Assembly (NCBI RefSeq): GCF_009768975.1
Contig: NZ_CP035733.1
Coordinates: 2,834,001-2,898,000, forward strand
Direction of reading: 5' to 3'
DNA from: Sphingorhabdus lacus
Lineage (GTDB): Bacteria > Pseudomonadota > Alphaproteobacteria > Sphingomonadales > Sphingomonadaceae
Length of the DNA stretch: 64,000 nt
The notes beneath the pieces were generated by a model. It ran no database searches and was not told the origin of the DNA. It saw only the letters and a list, made by a program, of their open reading frames with translations. Positions 16,930 to 24,982 of the stretch are shown one piece after another; positions within the stretch are counted from its first letter, which is position 1, and each line of letters opens with the position of its first letter. Made by a program: the position numbers and the translations under genes.

Positions 16930-18293
16930 TCCTGCGTCTCTTTCACGGTCTGGCCGATCTGGCGCCACATCGCGATGTCCATGGCGATCGCGGTTAGAGC
17001 GGCAAATGCGATATGCGCAAAGTTTGCACCCAGCGCGCCATAGATGGGCATGGTGAGCCACGCGGTGAGAAAGAACAGCGCGGTTGAGGCTATGGCGACC
17101 CAGAGTACAAATCCCGGACGGTTCATCGCCAGCAAGGCAGAGCGCGACGGGGCGGCGTGCATGATGAGGACAACGGCCAGTAACTGCGCGACGAGCAAAG
17201 GATAAGCTTGCACAAATTCAGGGCCGAAAAGGGTATGCATGACCCAGTCGCCTACCAACCAGAATGCTGCAAGAAAGCTAACGCCGACCAGGCCGAGAAC
17301 AAGTTGTATGCGCTTGATCATCTTGCCAAAGATCCTGAAGTCTTTTTGCGCCCACATGCGTGCCATGTCTGGATAGACAACAGCTTGCATCATTGAGCCC
17401 ACCTGCTGGGCAACTTTCGCGATGCGCTTTGCGATGTGGTAAAAACCTGCCCAGGCAGTACCCGCGAATGCGCTGACCAATAATGTGTCGGCTTCCTGGG
17501 TTAATGTACGCAACGTACCGGACACATTGGTCGACCAGGCAAACGACATGAAGCCGGGAAAGCGGTCCTTCAAACCGAAAGGATTGGCGCGCAGGGGATT
17601 TGGAATTCCCTTCTTACGTATCACGCGCATTCCCAACCACAGGAACAGCAAGGCATCAAGTGCTTGGCAGACCGTCCAGATGATGACGAATTCAAGAAGG
17701 GAGAAGCCAAGATACAGACCAATGGCCGCGAGGATCAAACGCAAGATCGAAGACAGCATCTGAATATAGGCCAGCGTCCGGAACTTGCCATCGAAGCGCA
17801 ATGCAGCGGTAGGAACACCGCGAATGTTTACCGCAATCGCGATCGCATAAATGGCAATCAAAGGCATGTGCTCAGGCTTCAGGCCAATCACACTCATTAA
17901 CGCGTAGCCGACAATGATTGTGAGAACTGCCGCGAGTAACGCCGTGCCGATGTCGAGAAACAGGCCATAAAGATACAGCTCCGACATCCTCTTCTTGTCG
18001 TTGGCGACTTCTTCAGAGGCTGCAAAACGGATCAATGGTTGCCAGGATTCAAAGCGCAACAGGCGCTCGCTCAACCGGCCGACCGTGAGCACCAGCGCGA
18101 GAACACCATAAGCTGCGGGGCCGAGTGACCGCGCGGCAATGGTTGTGCTCACAAGCATCAACACGGCATTTCCGGAACTTCCCGAAACGAGGTGCAAAAT
18201 GCTTTTCAGCCAGCCTTTTTCAAAGCCCTTTTTATGCCAGGACGCCGTTGTATCGTCTTGAGGCGTTTCCACTTGAGGTGTGGCCTGCGTCAT
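16926..18293 (-). CDS. Wzx-type polysaccharide flippase
   Basis: 455 residues with about twelve membrane segments after a roughly 30-residue soluble N terminus. It begins its membrane domain with the LVSGSSGNAVLMLVSTTIAAR-type segment and a GPAAYGVLAL motif of the polysaccharide transport (PST/MATE-like) family. It would move the undecaprenyl-PP-linked repeat to the periplasmic face. Four-base overlaps join it to the polymerase gene upstream (18290) and the glycosyltransferase gene downstream (16929). The three genes thus form one translationally coupled unit. Confidence 0.87.
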   Translation of the reverse strand: MTQATPQVETPQDDTTASWHKKGFEKGWLKSILHLVSGSSGNAVLMLVSTTIAARSLGPAAYGVLALVLTVGRLSERLLRFESWQPLIRFAASEEVANDKKRMSELYLYGLFLDIGTALLAAVLTIIVGYALMSVIGLKPEHMPLIAIYAIAIAVNIRGVPTAALRFDGKFRTLAYIQMLSSILRLILAAIGLYLGFSLLEFVIIWTVCQALDALLFLWLGMRVIRKKGIPNPLRANPFGLKDRFPGFMSFAWSTNVSGTLRTLTQEADTLLVSAFAGTAWAGFYHIAKRIAKVAQQVGSMMQAVVYPDMARMWAQKDFRIFGKMIKRIQLVLGLVGVSFLAAFWLVGDWVMHTLFGPEFVQAYPLLVAQLLAVVLIMHAAPSRSALLAMNRPGFVLWVAIASTALFFLTAWLTMPIYGALGANFAHIAFAALTAIAMDIAMWRQIGQTVKETQE

Positions 18294-19660
18294 GGGTTTT
18301 GACCTTTCAGAGCCAACACGGTGGGGGTGCCATCAACTTCGAAAACATTATCGAATTCGTCGGCTTCCGGTTCTTCTTCCGGAATGAAATAGACCTGGGT
18401 CGTCCGCCCAAAAGTAGCGGCGAGTGCAAGCATCAACGGCGTGATCCACAAGCGGTTGTACATATGCGGGATCGACGTTGAAAAGATAAACAGGATGGCA
18501 AGGATGGCGAGCACCATCGCGCCGTCTTCGCGGTGTGACTGGATCGCGCGTAGACCCATCATCCCCAAGACGCCGAACATCAGAACTAATCCGGTGAAGG
18601 AAATCAGGCCGCCCTCGGTCAGCAAGAGCATCCAGAATTGGTGCACCGGCATCCCGTGGATACTCTCGACCCGGAAGCGATCAACGCCGAGGCCGACGAA
18701 GAGGGTATCTTTGCTCATCTCCCAAGCTTCGGCGATCAGCGCCGACCGGTGTGTGAAGGTACCCGCTTGCGACATATCTCCCGTTGTTACAGCACCCAGA
18801 ACCCGTTCGCTGAAAGCCTCGGGAAGTGGCCCGCCCAATACTATATAGGCGACCACAAATGCCATGAGGGGCAAACCGACTTTCAAAAAACGTCCAAGGT
18901 TGGACAAAGTGAAATAGATGCAGGTAGCAATTGCGGTGGATGCAAAGGCGGTAAAGCTTGCTGTGGACAGCAACGCCCAGAACAGGACCGCACCGACGCA
19001 AAGTGCAAAGAAGTGGCGGATCAAGCCGTGGTGATGCGCGTTGAACAGAGCAATAATCGAAAAGGCAATAACCGCACCGTTAAGGTTGGCGTCGGAGACC
19101 AAGCCACCAATACGACCGTTGCCCGCAACCACGCTGGGTCCAAGCAATTCCTTGGATTGTTCAAAGCTGAAAAAATTTGCCATCGACAAGGCGACGATCT
19201 GCGAAGCCGCCACGCCCAATACAAAGTAGAGCAAGCATTTTCGGATCCACATCCGATCCTCGCTCATCAGTACCATCGGGAGGAGCAAAAATCCGAACAG
19301 ATATTGGCTGGCAATATTGGCCCATCGCAATGGATCGCCATTGAAAACCGACCCGATCAAAAGACCGCCGAGCATCATAGCCAACGCCGTACACCAATGG
19401 GCCGTCATCGAGTTCAACGCCATCATGTTCAGATTCTGGCGCGCCAGGAAAATCAGGAAGCATATCAGGAACAGAAAATCGGACGCGGTGAAGTTGATGT
19501 CGCCGATCCGAAGAATATGCCAGGAAAGCAGAAAGCAACCCGCACCCAGCATCAGTTGCCGAATGCGGTCAATGCGCACCATCGGCTGCTCGAACGGCGT
19601 GCCATAAGGGTTGTAGGCCCCAAACATGTCGTCCTGTGGTAAACCCATGCCTCGTGTCAT
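18290..19660 (-). CDS. Wzy-type polysaccharide polymerase / O-antigen ligase-like protein
   Basis: 456 residues with about ten to twelve hydrophobic segments and a large periplasmic loop around residues 290-330 (TFTHRSALIAEAWEMSKDTLFVGLGVDRF), typical of the Wzy_C/O-antigen ligase family. It likely polymerises repeat units after flipping. Sequence alone does not separate polymerase from ligase. The absence of LPS-core genes and its overlap with wzx favour polymerase. The acidic C-terminal tail (EEEPEADEFDNVFEVD) is unusual and may be cytoplasmic. Confidence 0.8.
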   Translation of the reverse strand: MTRGMGLPQDDMFGAYNPYGTPFEQPMVRIDRIRQLMLGAGCFLLSWHILRIGDINFTASDFLFLICFLIFLARQNLNMMALNSMTAHWCTALAMMLGGLLIGSVFNGDPLRWANIASQYLFGFLLLPMVLMSEDRMWIRKCLLYFVLGVAASQIVALSMANFFSFEQSKELLGPSVVAGNGRIGGLVSDANLNGAVIAFSIIALFNAHHHGLIRHFFALCVGAVLFWALLSTASFTAFASTAIATCIYFTLSNLGRFLKVGLPLMAFVVAYIVLGGPLPEAFSERVLGAVTTGDMSQAGTFTHRSALIAEAWEMSKDTLFVGLGVDRFRVESIHGMPVHQFWMLLLTEGGLISFTGLVLMFGVLGMMGLRAIQSHREDGAMVLAILAILFIFSTSIPHMYNRLWITPLMLALAATFGRTTQVYFIPEEEPEADEFDNVFEVDGTPTVLALKGQNP

Positions 19661-19694
19661 GATCGTGGTTCCGATCCTGTGTTTGCTCTATACA

Positions 19695-20384
19695 TCATAG
19701 CCGGTCGATCTGCCGGATCAGCATGAAGGCCTCCGCAGCCCCGAGATACATGGACGCCCCCCGCATGGTGGCAAGAGCCCGGATCGCCTCAATGGAGCGC
19801 TCGTCGGGGAATTGCTTCACCTGGCTTTCGAAGCACCGAAAGGCGTCAAGTTTCAGTTCCAGTGTTTCGCTGATGTCGATGAACACATTGGGCACAAATG
19901 CCGGGGTGATTCCCGGCGCATACCAATTGGTTTCAGACAATGTCTCATAGGCATAAATGCGTTGGGGCGCATGCGTGTCGCGCGGACGTGCTGCAACCAT
20001 TGCGGCAAGAAATGTAAGTTGATGGTCCGTATGTATGTCGCCGACAAAGGGAACAAAGATTGTATCCGGCCGGACATCCTGCACCAGTTTCGCCAAAGTG
20101 CCGTTCAATTTTGTTGCGGGCACTGTTTCCAGGGCGGCGGCGGGAAGGTCGAGGTAGCGGGTTTCCGCAATGCCAACCATGTCGTGGGACGCCTTTGCCT
20201 CTGCACGAATGGCAGCGACAAATTCATCAGAAAACTGCGGAGCCATGCCGCGGGTCACGATCGCGACAACCACTTCGGCGCCGGCTTTTGCCAGCCGGGC
20301 AATCGTCCCGCCGCATCCGAGTATCTCGTCATCGGGGTGGGGGGCAATCACCAATATTTTGCCCATATAGCTCAAGTCACCCAT
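19695..20384 (-). CDS. PIG-L family N-deacetylase
   Basis: 229 residues of the PIG-L/LmbE zinc deacetylase family. The zinc-binding APHPDDE is near the N terminus and HTDH near residue 120. Members remove acetyl groups from N-acetyl-hexosamines. In this cluster it could free an amine that is then formylated by the neighbouring enzyme. Its ATG overlaps the end of the formyltransferase gene by 8 bases and has GGGGA seven bases upstream. An in-frame ATG at 20366 is a weaker alternative. Confidence 0.82.
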   Translation of the reverse strand: MGDLSYMGKILVIAPHPDDEILGCGGTIARLAKAGAEVVVAIVTRGMAPQFSDEFVAAIRAEAKASHDMVGIAETRYLDLPAAALETVPATKLNGTLAKLVQDVRPDTIFVPFVGDIHTDHQLTFLAAMVAARPRDTHAPQRIYAYETLSETNWYAPGITPAFVPNVFIDISETLELKLDAFRCFESQVKQFPDERSIEAIRALATMRGASMYLGAAEAFMLIRQIDRL

Positions 20385-21294
20385 TTTCGCGTCCCCAAAT
20401 TCCGTGCATGGGCGGCCGACCGTCCAATTCCCACGCCCAATCCGTTATGCGGAGCTGCCCCGAACCGGTTTGAACCAACAGGCCCTGGGCATCATCCGCA
20501 ACCAGCTGGCCGGGCATTGCATGATAGGGCAACTCAGGCTCTACAAGCTCCGATGCCCAAATAGTCAGTCGGGCACCTTTAACGAACGTGAACGCACCGG
20601 GATACGGCTTCCCAGCCGCACGCACCAAACGGTCTACAGCGCGCGCCGGCTGATTCCAATCAATTAGCCCATCGGCTGGCGTACGGCGTACCGCATAGGT
20701 CGCGCAGCTTTCATCCTGCATCTGAAACTCGGTATTCCCGCTTGCGAGGCGTTCAAGTGCGCGACGCGTCATCTTGTCGAGTGCGACCATATGCTTGGCA
20801 TAAAGAGACATCGCCGTTTCGCGCGGCGCGATATGGAAATAGGCCTGCTCCAGCAATGGGCCATCATCTACGCCGTCGGCCATTTGGAACAAGGAGCCTG
20901 CACTGATTTTCTCGTCGAGCAAGATCGTCCACGAAATGGCGGCCCGTCCACGCAGACGCGGCAGTGCCGCAGGATGGTAACCGATGACCTTACCCGGTGT
21001 CAGGTTCAAAAATTCGGGTCCGCATATCTGCGACCAGCCTACAACGAATATATAGTCGGGCCGCGCCTCGCGTATCGCTGCGATTGTAGCCGGATGGTTT
21101 GTTTGCGCTGTATGGAAAATGCGAGCGCCGACAGCCTCGGCATCGGATTGCAAATCCACATAGTCAGAATGGCGCGCCGATTTCTCCGGTGGCAATGTCA
21201 CCACCAGCGCCAGATCCCAGCCCGAACCTTCAAAGGCGCGGATGGCGACAGCCGTGCTTTCGACGGCACCCACGATGACGGCGCGCAACGTCAT
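20377..21294 (-). CDS. sugar N-formyltransferase (methionyl-tRNA formyltransferase-like)
   Basis: 305 residues: an N-terminal Rossmann-type formyl-transfer domain with GYHPAALPRLRGRAAISW around residues 105-122 and a DGVDDGPLL motif near residue 145, then a C-terminal Formyl_trans_C-like domain. Such enzymes use N10-formyl-tetrahydrofolate to formylate amino sugars (compare VioF, WbtJ, WlaRD). The canonical catalytic triad is Asn-x-His...Asp; His and Asp are present but the Asn position is Gly. It overlaps glycan genes on both sides (4 and 8 bases), so a role in tRNA charging is unlikely. The substrate could be the 4-amino sugar from the dehydratase and aminotransferase at 22891-26200, or an amine exposed by the deacetylase. 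Confidence 0.8.
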   Translation of the reverse strand: MTLRAVIVGAVESTAVAIRAFEGSGWDLALVVTLPPEKSARHSDYVDLQSDAEAVGARIFHTAQTNHPATIAAIREARPDYIFVVGWSQICGPEFLNLTPGKVIGYHPAALPRLRGRAAISWTILLDEKISAGSLFQMADGVDDGPLLEQAYFHIAPRETAMSLYAKHMVALDKMTRRALERLASGNTEFQMQDESCATYAVRRTPADGLIDWNQPARAVDRLVRAAGKPYPGAFTFVKGARLTIWASELVEPELPYHAMPGQLVADDAQGLLVQTGSGQLRITDWAWELDGRPPMHGIWGRENG

Positions 21295-22466
21295 ATTTGC
21301 TTTGCCATCATCTGTGGAGCGGGCGGCACCGATGCCGTCGCCGCCTGGTTCAAACCCATATGGCCGACTAGGATATCGTTCACTTTCGCGACGTCATACA
21401 CATCCACGGCAATGGCGCGGGCCTTCTCGCCCATCTGGCGGGCCTGATCCGGATTCTGCAGGAATGTCCGCATGGCGGTAGCAAGAGCAGCTGCATCTTG
21501 CGGTGGAACGATGATTCCGCTTTCCCCGTCCACTATCGGATCCCGGCATCCGGGTGTATCGGTCGTAATGACGGCCCGGCCCGTTGCCATGGCTTCCAAT
21601 ATCGTGCGGGGCAGACCTTCACGATAGAATGACGGAAGCACGAAGACCGACGATTCGGCGAGATAGGGGCGTACGTCTGTGGTTTCGGCGAGAAAGGTCA
21701 CCGGATAATCCGACTGAAGCTGGGGAATATCTTCCTTGCTGATACCGGTCGGGTTAAATTCCTCGGCCCGCCCTAATATGCTGAAGCGAGCCTCGGGAAA
21801 TTCGTCTTTCACAGCCTTGGCGGCTGCCAAAAACTCGTACACACCCTTGTCGCGCATCAAGCGACCTACCATCAGGAAATGGGGCGCGCCGGCGGGAAGC
21901 GGTTGCTGGATGAAACGGGTGGTATCTACGCCGGAACCCGGCACTTGGATTACATTTTGTTTGCTATCGACGATACCTGCATCAAGCATGTCTTTGTGAT
22001 CATCGCGGTTGAACACGAAAATCTTCACCGCCTTGCGTACGCCTTCGCGATACAGCCGCAAAAAAATTGTGCGTACCAGGCCCGGCTTTGCTCCATCCGG
22101 ACTGAAAAGATAGCCGAGTCCCGACATCAAAGCATAGAAAGGCGTGTTACCCGTAAGGCGCGCGGCGATGCCCCCATAGATGATCGGCTTTTGGGTATAG
22201 GCCAAAATCACACCAGGCCGTTCCTTCAGGATCAGCCGCATATACCCCAAAAGGGTACGTATATCTTCGAGCGGTTTCATGCCGGTCCGGTTCATCGAGA
22301 TGATTTTGAATCCGATGCCATGGTCTTTTAACCATTGTTCAACGGCCGGATCGTGATCGGGCGCAACAGCGACGATGTCGTGTCCTGCCTCTTTCATAAG
22401 GCACAGCAATGCGCCGCGAAAATTCACGAGAGAATAAGCAAGACTAGAAAAAACAAGGATTTTCAT
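21291..22466 (-). CDS. glycosyltransferase, GT4 family (PglA/WbpX-like)
   Basis: 391 residues, first gene of the minus-strand block. The N terminus (MKILVFSSLAYSLVNFRGALL) and the TQKPIIYGGIAAR stretch resemble PglA-type transferases. These add the second sugar to a lipid-PP-linked bacillosamine or QuiNAc. The C-terminal half has LPSFYREGLPRTILEAMATGRAVITTD with the E-x7-E signature. Matching a PglA-like enzyme to the PglC-, PglE- and PglF-like genes elsewhere in the window fits, but the donor is unproven. It is expressed from the divergent region 22467-22890. Confidence 0.83.
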   Translation of the reverse strand: MKILVFSSLAYSLVNFRGALLCLMKEAGHDIVAVAPDHDPAVEQWLKDHGIGFKIISMNRTGMKPLEDIRTLLGYMRLILKERPGVILAYTQKPIIYGGIAARLTGNTPFYALMSGLGYLFSPDGAKPGLVRTIFLRLYREGVRKAVKIFVFNRDDHKDMLDAGIVDSKQNVIQVPGSGVDTTRFIQQPLPAGAPHFLMVGRLMRDKGVYEFLAAAKAVKDEFPEARFSILGRAEEFNPTGISKEDIPQLQSDYPVTFLAETTDVRPYLAESSVFVLPSFYREGLPRTILEAMATGRAVITTDTPGCRDPIVDGESGIIVPPQDAAALATAMRTFLQNPDQARQMGEKARAIAVDVYDVAKVNDILVGHMGLNQAATASVPPAPQMMAKQI

Positions 22467-22557
22467 GCTTGCTCTGCCTCCAAAAAAATTTGCCGCGTTA
22501 TATCCAACGCGCTTGGTTGTGCCTTAAAACGAAACAGTATCAGTGACGTTAATGCGC

Positions 22558-22569
22558 GACCCAAATGGG
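22558..22569. promoter_or_regulatory. operator-like inverted repeat GACCCAAATGGG, left copy
   Basis: GACCCAAATGGG is repeated exactly in inverse orientation as CCCATTTGGGTC at 22675-22686, centre-to-centre 117 bases. Each copy is itself nearly palindromic (CCCA-AA-TGGG). The pair brackets the middle of the divergent promoter region and could bind a looping dimeric regulator. This copy lies 92 bases from the glycosyltransferase start. Confidence 0.45.
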
Positions 22570-22674
22570 CCAAACGCCGGTAAGACGCAATTTAGCATTA
22601 GGTATACATCCTTTTGTCCCCTCCGGGCGGGGGGCAAGGTCGTGCCCATGCAGCGATTTAGTAGAGTGCTATCC

Positions 22675-22686
22675 CCCATTTGGGTC
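22675..22686. promoter_or_regulatory. operator-like inverted repeat CCCATTTGGGTC, right copy
   Basis: Perfect reverse complement of 22558-22569. It lies about 205 bases before the dehydratase start and 110 bases before the folded leader, so it could control the plus-strand block. Confidence 0.45.
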
Positions 22687-22796
22687 GTTTTGTTGCCATT
22701 AGGCAAATCTTTGACCCTTTCGTCTAATGTCAGCAAGAGAATGCGACGCGCGAAGGTTTGTGTCGTACTTTGGATATGAAATGACGAAATCAGTTT

Positions 22797-22871
22797 TCTT
22801 CACAAGCCACGTCAGACGTGGAAACGAATGCAGGCTCTCGGCCTGTGGTGCGTTATCCGGGCTTGTGAAGG
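22797..22871 (+). promoter_or_regulatory. predicted structured 5' leader (three-way junction) of the dehydratase operon
   Basis: Outer stem: TCTTCACAAGCC (22797-22808) pairs with GGCTTGTGAAGG (22860-22871), 12 pairs with one G-U. Inside are hairpin A (ACGT 22809-22812 with ACGT 22816-22819, loop CAG) and hairpin B. Hairpin B pairs AACG 22823-22826 with CGTT 22851-22854 and CAGGC 22831-22835 with GCCTG 22841-22845, loop TCTCG. The outer stem ends a few bases before the GGGGAAG ribosome-binding site of the gene at 22891. This is the layout of a translation-controlling leader or riboswitch. It does not match any aptamer I can recall. The fold is drawn by hand without energy calculation. Confidence 0.5.
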
Positions 22872-22890
22872 TCGAAAGGGGAAGCAAGCA

Positions 22891-24960
22891 ATGATACAGA
22901 GCTTGGCGCAAAAAATAGACCTATTCATCCACAATCGGGGCAACCAGCGTGATCTTAACTCGCTGTGGCGCTTTCCCTATTGGAAACGGGTATTGCGGAC
23001 GGGCGCTGTGTGGACATTGGACACCCTCGCAATTTTCACATCCTTTGTGTTGCTGTTGGGACTCACGCGTGGCTGGGCCGAGTCGGCTACTTTGCTGACC
23101 TTGACCAATGGTGCAGTTATTGCCGGAGTCGCTTCGACCTTCTTCCTGCTGACCGGCATGTACAAGCGCAGCTGGCGGTTCGTGTCCTTTGCCGACAGCA
23201 TCTCCATGCTGATTACCAGCTTTATCGGCATGGGTATTGGCTGGGCGGCGATCGCTTATGTCTCGCCGCTTTCGAAATATCTCTTCAACTTCGTCACCTT
23301 TGCCTTTCTGCATTACAGCTTGGCAAGCATGGCCATGCAACTGATGCGGGCCGGCCGCCGTGCTGTGCGCTCCTATCGCCGTCGTCGTCAGAACGCGGCT
23401 TCGGTCTATTCGAACGACAATGTCGCCAAGACCGCACTTTTGATCGGTGATCCCGAGTGGGCCTTGTCGGTGCTGGACATGTTCGGCCCGCGCAATTCTT
23501 CCGCGATCAACGTCATCGGCCTGTTGCTGCCGTCGGACGACCGGACGATTTCGCAGCTTGGCGGTATACCGGTTCTGGGCGGTCTGGAATCCTTCAACCA
23601 AACGGTGTCCTTCTTGGCGGAACAAGATCAAAAGCCGAATTTGGCAATTGTCTGTGACGACGGGATCAGCATCAGCGTGCGTGACCTGTCCACATTGAAC
23701 AAAGCGGCAAAGCAGCACAATATCGACGTGTTGAAGCTGAGCGATCCTGCTAGCCAATTGTTGAACCGGCAGCCGATGCGCGACCCAAGCCATTTCCCGT
23801 TATCGGAACTGTTGGGCCGCAGCGAACGCACAATCGAGCGCAGCATCATCCAGCGCCAGGTGGCACAGCAATGCGTGCTGGTAACGGGTGCTGGCGGTAC
23901 CATCGGCGGCGAATTGGTTATGCAGCTTGCAAGCTATGGGCCTTCGCGGATTGTCTTGCTCGACCATGCCGAATTCCAGTTGTACAATATCGAAATGCGG
24001 ATGCGCGAAGCGTATCCCGATATCGAAATTTTTCCGGAACTTTGCAACATTCGCGACGAAGATGAAGTTCGCCGGGTATTTGCAAAGCACCTGCCTTCGG
24101 TTGTCTACCATGCCGCTGCATTGAAGCACGTGCCCATGGTCGAAGCGAACCCGCTGGGCGGGATTCACACCAACATCATTGGAACTCGCAATATTGCCAA
24201 CGCCGTTACCGAATACGCCGTTCGCGCAATGGTGCAGGTCTCGACCGATAAAGCCGTTAATCCGGTCGGCATGATGGGCGCCACCAAGCGCGTTGGTGAG
24301 CTTTATTGCCAGTCGCTTGATCTGTGCGGTGTCGACGACACCTCGGCTCCGCGCTTCATGACGGTGCGCTTTGGCAATGTCCTGGGCTCGAGCGGTTCAA
24401 TCGTTCCGTTGTTCAAGCGTCAATTGCTGGAAGGCCGCCCCTTGACGGTTACGCATCCGGATATCGAGCGCTTTTTCATGACCGTTGGCGAGGCCGTCCA
24501 GTTGATTCTGGAAAGCAGTGCGCGGTCACTGGAAGACAATTCGACTCGCGGGAATATCTTCGTTCTCGATATGGGTGACCCGGTCAAGATTGTTGATCTG
24601 GCTAAGCGCATGGCGAAAATGCACGGGCTTGAGCCTGATGTAGATGTGCCGATCCAGTTTGTCGGATTACGTCCAGGTGAAAAGCTCTACGAAGAATTGT
24701 TCGACACCTGCGAACGCCGGGTAGATTCCAAAATACCCAATTTGTTCGAAGCCTGCTCGCGCCCAATTCCGCTTCCGCTTATCGGTCGCGCAATTGACGA
24801 GCTCGATCTTGCAGTGAAGCAGGGCAAGCAGGAAGAAGCCTGCCGCCTGACCCACTCATTGGTTAAACTGCCAAGCAGCGACATCGATCTGTCGACGATG
24901 TTTCTTAACAATTCTCTGCCAAAACGCGGGCACCACCTGCAGCTTGTGCAGGGCGTGTAA
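22891..24960 (+). CDS. membrane-bound nucleotide-sugar 4,6-dehydratase (PglF/CapD family)
   Basis: 689 residues. Four or five N-terminal membrane segments lie within about residues 25-150. A CoA-binding-like domain follows, then a Rossmann SDR domain with VLVTGAGGTIGGEL near residue 330 and the catalytic region STDKAVNPVGMMGATKR. The latter matches UDP-GlcNAc 4,6-dehydratases of the PglF/WbpM type. The product would be UDP-2-acetamido-4-keto-2,6-dideoxyhexose, the precursor of bacillosamine and QuiNAc. ATG at 22891 is chosen because GGGGAAG precedes it at good spacing; an upstream ATG at 22828 would lie inside the folded leader. The aminotransferase follows 22 bases later. Confidence 0.9.
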   Translation: MIQSLAQKIDLFIHNRGNQRDLNSLWRFPYWKRVLRTGAVWTLDTLAIFTSFVLLLGLTRGWAESATLLTLTNGAVIAGVASTFFLLTGMYKRSWRFVSFADSISMLITSFIGMGIGWAAIAYVSPLSKYLFNFVTFAFLHYSLASMAMQLMRAGRRAVRSYRRRRQNAASVYSNDNVAKTALLIGDPEWALSVLDMFGPRNSSAINVIGLLLPSDDRTISQLGGIPVLGGLESFNQTVSFLAEQDQKPNLAIVCDDGISISVRDLSTLNKAAKQHNIDVLKLSDPASQLLNRQPMRDPSHFPLSELLGRSERTIERSIIQRQVAQQCVLVTGAGGTIGGELVMQLASYGPSRIVLLDHAEFQLYNIEMRMREAYPDIEIFPELCNIRDEDEVRRVFAKHLPSVVYHAAALKHVPMVEANPLGGIHTNIIGTRNIANAVTEYAVRAMVQVSTDKAVNPVGMMGATKRVGELYCQSLDLCGVDDTSAPRFMTVRFGNVLGSSGSIVPLFKRQLLEGRPLTVTHPDIERFFMTVGEAVQLILESSARSLEDNSTRGNIFVLDMGDPVKIVDLAKRMAKMHGLEPDVDVPIQFVGLRPGEKLYEELFDTCERRVDSKIPNLFEACSRPIPLPLIGRAIDELDLAVKQGKQEEACRLTHSLVKLPSSDIDLSTMFLNNSLPKRGHHLQLVQGV

Positions 24961-24982
24961 AACAACAAGAAAGTTGATGATC

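Larger units (their letters stand above)
22467..22890. other. 424-base divergent control region of the two glycan blocks
   Basis: No gene is seen. The region separates the minus-strand glycosyltransferase block from the plus-strand dehydratase block. It contains a widely spaced perfect 12-base inverted repeat (22558-22569 and 22675-22686). Next to the dehydratase ribosome-binding site it holds a nested set of inverted repeats that can fold into a three-way junction (22797-22871). No clear -35/-10 pair was found by eye. Confidence 0.6.

Noticed and set aside
22328-22335. TTAACCAT inside the glycosyltransferase gene
   Set aside because: Within coding sequence and 131 bases after the start codon. 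Counted only as the background case for the CtrA-like set.
22797-22871. Hammerhead or other self-cleaving ribozyme
   Set aside because: The three-way junction invites the comparison and GAAAC occurs, but there is no CUGANGA core and no suitable cleavage triplet at the junction.
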